The notes beneath the pieces were generated by a model. The model was not told where the DNA came from. It searched no databases and saw only the letters and a list, made by a program, of their open reading frames with translations. 64,000 nt of DNA. It comes from Alkalibacillus almallahensis. GTDB lineage: Bacteria; Bacillota; Bacilli; Bacillales; Alkalibacillaceae. The first letter of the stretch is position 1, and each line of letters begins with the position of its first letter. A program made the position numbers and the translations under genes. Of this stretch, positions 60,534-64,000 are shown piece after piece. The stretch lies in assembly GCF_011761495.1 (NCBI RefSeq), contig NZ_JAASRU010000007.1:62001-126000 (forward strand), read 5' to 3'.

Positions 60534-63500
60534 CAACCCTTATCTTCTGTCATCTTATTTCGGCGTAATAACCATACACCGCCAATTAATAAAAATCCAC
60601 CGAATACAACAAACTTCCAATCAAATACGCTACCAGTTTGTGGTAATGCTTCGTCATTATCATTGGACGTGTTTTGATTATTACTTCCTTCAGTATTTGA
60701 GCTTTCATCATTTGAAGAACCTTGATCTTGGTCGCCTTCTTGATCCCCAGACGAAGGTATGCTTTCTTCGTAGGTGTTGATGATATGATACTCTTCAACT
60801 TCTGTAGAATAGCCATCTACTGACTTTTCTTTTACCGTGTATTCAAAGCGTTTTCCTTCTTGGTCAAATTCAGGTAAATCTTTAAAAGTATATTCCCAAT
60901 CATCTGATGCAGTTAACGTCGCTTCTCTAAATAGCTCCCCATTCTGATAAAGCGAAACTAAAATGGAGTTTGGTCGGACAGATTCTGCATCTTGCTCCCA
61001 TGATTTAGTAACATCAATAGATGTAACACCTACACGTCGATTGGTAATATCGAACTGATCATACATAGGATGATAACCTTCTATTGCTTTTTCTTCAATA
61101 GAGTAATCATATAGTTTTCCTTCATCATTGTATTTTTCTAATTCATCAAAGGAATATTGCCAATTAGAGTCGGCAGTCACTTCTTGAGTTTTAATCTGTT
61201 CGCCATTTTGTAACAGATGAATTTTGATTGCATCAGGACGATTGTTAGCATTACCATCTAACCATGTTTTCTGCCCTTCTACTGACGTCTTCCCTACACG
61301 AGTATTTGTAATATCATACCCTTCGATATTTGTTTCATATCCTTCAACCGGTTCTTCTTCAACCGTATAATCGTGAGGAATCCCATCTTCATTGTAAGCC
61401 TCTATCTCATCAAATTGATAGGTCCACCCATTTTCACTTGTCACAGTTTGTTGATCTACTTGTTCACCATTTTTGAGTAAACTGACGGTAATACTATCTG
61501 GGCGCTCAGCTGATTGGTCATCTTTCCAAGTCTTGGTTCCAGAAACCTCTGTTGTACCAGTTCTCAGATTTGTAATATCAAAACCATCAATAGATGATTG
61601 ATAACCTTCAACTTCACTTTCTGATACTGTGTATTTGTACTCTTCACCATCAGAATTAAATTGAGGCACATCAGTAAATTCATAAACCCAGTCATCTGAT
61701 GCTTTAACAGTACCTTCCCTAAAGGATTCACCATTTTGTAATAGTTGAACTTGGATAGAATCTGGTCGACTAGATGAGTCCTGATCGAGCCATGTCTTCG
61801 TGACATCTATATTAATATCTTCTGAACGAACATTTGTGATGTCATAACTGTCCTCATCATAAATTGGTTCATAACCAGTTACAGCTTCTTCTTCAACAGT
61901 GTATTCATAAGGTTGACCATCTGAATCATAAGCATCTAAACCTTTAAATTGATATTGCCAATCCATGTCAGATGTCACAGGTTTACTTTTTATCTTCTCA
62001 CCATTTTGTAGCAAATTAACTGTAATAGTTTCTGGCCTCTTAGATGCATCACCATCAAGCCATGTTTTTGTTCCTTCAACAGATGTTGTTCCGGTTCGTG
62101 TATTCGTGATATCAAAACCATTCACATTAGAATCATATCCTTCAACATCATGTTCTTCTATTGAATATTCAATAGCTTGTCCTTCTGAATCGTAAGCTGG
62201 TAAATCTGCAACTTCTTTAGTCCAATTGTCCTCAGCAGTTATCTCAATTTCTTTATAGGAATTGCCGTTTTTCAATAAATCCACCTGAATTGCAGACGGA
62301 CGATCTTCTGAATTCGGATCTTTCCATCCTTTATTGATGACAATTGACCTTTGTTCAGATCGCGTATTTGTAATATCGAAAGTACCTTCTTCAACTTTTG
62401 ATTGATAACCTGAAACTTCTTGCTCACTTACTTCATAATTATAAGGTTTACCATTTTCATCAAATCGATCTAGATTTTCAAACTGATATTCCCAATTATT
62501 ATCAGCAGTGACTTTTATCGTTTCCTCAACTGTTCCATTTTGTAAGAGATTAATCGAAATCGACTCAGGTCGGTCTGCTTTGTCATCATCCTTCCATGAC
62601 TTAGAACCTTCAACGGAAGTTGTACCAACTCGTACATTTTCAACAGTAAACTGCTGATTTTCATCCTCATTAATACCTTTTAACTCATAGCCTTCACTAG
62701 TAGAAACTTCTTTTATTTCATAGTTATATTTCTTTCCACTTAGATCATAAGCATCGAGGCCATCAAACGTATAACTCCAGTCATCTGCGGAGGTCAGTTG
62801 AGCCTCATCGATCGAATTACCATTTTGATAAAGTTCTACTTTGATTTGATTTGGTCGATTTTGAGATCCTTCTTCATCCAACCATTCTTTATCAACTGTG
62901 ACGGATGTTTCGCTCACATTCGTTATGGTAAATCCATTTATATGATCTCCAGTGATGTTTTGCTGGTTATAACCATCGACAGCTTCTTCTTCGACATAAA
63001 ACTGATATTCTTTGCCTTGTTCATTAAATCGTTCTATACCGTTGAATGTATATTCCCAATTATCACTTTTAGTCGTTGTTACTTCTTCAATTGGTTCTTC
63101 TTTACCTTCACGGAACAAGCTAACAGAAATTTCGTTCGGACGAGAATCAGTAGATTCTTGATCATTCCACTTCTTCGAAACATTTATATCTGTAGTACCT
63201 GTTCGAGTGTTGGTGAATGTAACTATACCACCATCTTCGGATTTAGTTGATTGATAACCTTCAACAGCTTGTTCTTCTACTTCATAAGTGTACTTGGCAC
63301 CCTCATCATCATAGACTTCTAATTGATCGAAGGTCGTTTCCCAATCGTCCTCCGAAGTTAACGTTTCTGTCTTAAATGGCTCATCTCCATCATTTCGATA
63401 TAATTCAACCGTTACTTCATCCGGACGGTCATTGGTTACATCTTGTTGATCATTCCACTCTTTCTCAACGTTAATTGATGTCTGTTCAGATCGTGTATTT

Positions 63501-64000
63501 GTTAAGTCATAGCCATCTACAGTTGTTTCATAACCATCTACAGTATCTTCAGAAATCGTATAATCATAAGCTACGCCACGATCATCAAACTTAGGTAAGT
63601 TTTCAAATTGATAGGACCAATCATCACCTGATACTGTTTGTTGATCAAGTTTTTCACCATTTTGATTGAGAATAACTTCAATTTCCTCAGGTCGATCAGC
63701 TGTTTCAGGTGTATCTACCCATGTTTTGCTTCCTTCAATCGTTAAAGAACCTTCTCGAGTATTAATAAGATCGTATCCATCAATCTCTTTTTCATAACCT
63801 TCCACATCAACTTCATCAATTTGGTATTGATAACGTTCTCCTTGGTTATTATAAGCTGGTAAGTCTGTAAACTCATAATACCAATTATCACCCGCTGAGA
63901 CGGTCTTTTCTTTTAAGAAATCAGAATCATTCTTTCGTGTCAACTGTACTGTAATAGATTCAGGACGCTCTTCTGAATTGCCATCTTGCCAAGTTTTTGT
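60533..64000 (-). CDS. Cna-B repeat LPXTG surface protein (5' end outside window)
   Basis: At least 1155 residues are visible; the frame is open to the right edge, so the N-terminus with signal peptide is not seen. Twelve Cna-B-type beta-sandwich repeats of about 87-90 residues (the first cut) each carry a pattern such as KTWLDG...RP-x-x-I-x-V-x-LLQNG...DW-x-Y-x-F...YDYTVEE...VEGY...YDITNTR. Stalk domains like these can form Lys-Asn isopeptide bonds. After an Asp/Asn/Ser-rich spacer come LPQTG, a membrane helix and RRNKMTEDKG. It should be a wall-anchored, rod-like adhesin. A sortase gene overlaps the 3' end. Confidence 0.93.
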   Translation of the reverse strand, partial: TKTWQDGNSEERPESITVQLTRKNDSDFLKEKTVSAGDNWYYEFTDLPAYNNQGERYQYQIDEVDVEGYEKEIDGYDLINTREGSLTIEGSKTWVDTPETADRPEEIEVILNQNGEKLDQQTVSGDDWSYQFENLPKFDDRGVAYDYTISEDTVDGYETTVDGYDLTNTRSEQTSINVEKEWNDQQDVTNDRPDEVTVELYRNDGDEPFKTETLTSEDDWETTFDQLEVYDDEGAKYTYEVEEQAVEGYQSTKSEDGGIVTFTNTRTGTTDINVSKKWNDQESTDSRPNEISVSLFREGKEEPIEEVTTTKSDNWEYTFNGIERFNEQGKEYQFYVEEEAVDGYNQQNITGDHINGFTITNVSETSVTVDKEWLDEEGSQNRPNQIKVELYQNGNSIDEAQLTSADDWSYTFDGLDAYDLSGKKYNYEIKEVSTSEGYELKGINEDENQQFTVENVRVGTTSVEGSKSWKDDDKADRPESISINLLQNGTVEETIKVTADNNWEYQFENLDRFDENGKPYNYEVSEQEVSGYQSKVEEGTFDITNTRSEQRSIVINKGWKDPNSEDRPSAIQVDLLKNGNSYKEIEITAEDNWTKEVADLPAYDSEGQAIEYSIEEHDVEGYDSNVNGFDITNTRTGTTSVEGTKTWLDGDASKRPETITVNLLQNGEKIKSKPVTSDMDWQYQFKGLDAYDSDGQPYEYTVEEEAVTGYEPIYDEDSYDITNVRSEDINIDVTKTWLDQDSSSRPDSIQVQLLQNGESFREGTVKASDDWVYEFTDVPQFNSDGEEYKYTVSESEVEGYQSSIDGFDITNLRTGTTEVSGTKTWKDDQSAERPDSITVSLLKNGEQVDQQTVTSENGWTYQFDEIEAYNEDGIPHDYTVEEEPVEGYETNIEGYDITNTRVGKTSVEGQKTWLDGNANNRPDAIKIHLLQNGEQIKTQEVTADSNWQYSFDELEKYNDEGKLYDYSIEEKAIEGYHPMYDQFDITNRRVGVTSIDVTKSWEQDAESVRPNSILVSLYQNGELFREATLTASDDWEYTFKDLPEFDQEGKRFEYTVKEKSVDGYSTEVEEYHIINTYEESIPSSGDQEGDQDQGSSNDESSNTEGSNNQNTSNDNDEALPQTGSVFDWKFVVFGGFLLIGGVWLLRRNKMTEDKG

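Noticed and set aside
62798-63250. 150-residue membrane-like protein antisense to the Cna-B gene
   Set aside because: Its Phe/Ile-rich sequence is the antisense shadow of acidic repeat codons in the surface protein.

Overview
The window looks like a chromosomal segment of a low-GC Gram-positive spore-former relative of the family Bacillaceae, probably a moderately halophilic or halotolerant member. The evidence is gene content and order: sufCDSUB, metNPQ with S-box leaders, yusE-yusF-gcvH-yusI, fadNAE and fadM, secG-yvaK-rnr-smpB-ssrA, and cggR-gapA-pgk-tpiA-gpmI-eno all match Bacillus subtilis neighbourhoods, and the ribosome binding sites are strong AGGAGG types. Many proteins are rich in Asp and Glu, which fits a salt-adapted lineage, but I do not name a genus. 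Most genes lie on the minus strand, so the segment is inverted relative to replication.

Layout. 0-4.6 kb: a TauE-type exporter, an aromatic-acid-exporter-like membrane protein, a Cys-rich copper-binding four-helix protein, an M29 aminopeptidase with altered metal ligands, and a tyrosine-recombinase remnant abutting sufB. 4.6-9.9 kb: Fe-S cluster assembly operon sufCDSUB. 10.2-13.7 kb: a small ORF and the methionine ABC transporter metNPQ behind two tandem SAM riboswitches. 13.7-16.1 kb: thiol-redox proteins, a Toprim protein, gcvH and an ArsC/Spx-like protein. 16.2-22.8 kb: fatty acid beta-oxidation genes with a FadR-type operator and a candidate cre. 22.9-24.5 kb: a SurA-like lipoprotein, a transposase remnant, CopZ-like and DUF302 proteins. 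24.5-27.7 kb: zinc uptake operon znuACB-zur behind two Zur boxes. 27.7-33.4 kb: an FtsW-family protein, an ABC-F protein, an alpha/beta hydrolase and a mechanosensitive-channel-like protein. 33.6-38.9 kb: tmRNA, smpB, a GNAT gene, rnr, yvaK, secG. 39-48.5 kb: a dicarboxylate/amino-acid symporter and the CggR-controlled glycolytic operon. 48.7-55.3 kb: an AGCS symporter and NAD biosynthesis (nadR, nadS, nadC, nadA, a cysteine hydrolase, nadE) without nadB. 55.4-64 kb: a two-component system with a very complex double-kinase hybrid sensor, a sortase, and a giant Cna-B repeat LPXTG surface protein that runs off the right edge.

Two kinds of unexplained repeat stand out. The first is a roughly 145-bp GC-rich dispersed element, five copies between genes. 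Its ends are complementary, and in one copy the end sequence is completely different but still pairs, which suggests a conserved fold. Two copies carry extra material inside. The second is arrays of a short core (ATACAGCGA or ATATCRGCGAC) spaced exactly 21 bp or 20 bp apart, about two turns of DNA. One array sits inside a copy of the dispersed element and the other lies between the symporter and eno. I know of no function for either.

The genes make coherent systems: metals and Fe-S (suf, zur/znu, copZ), sulfur amino acids (metNPQ), fat oxidation (fad), ribosome rescue (ssrA/smpB/rnr), central glycolysis (cggR operon), NAD synthesis with a dedicated cysteine desulfurase for the Fe-S enzyme NadA, and a surface adhesin with its own sortase and a neighbouring sensor system.
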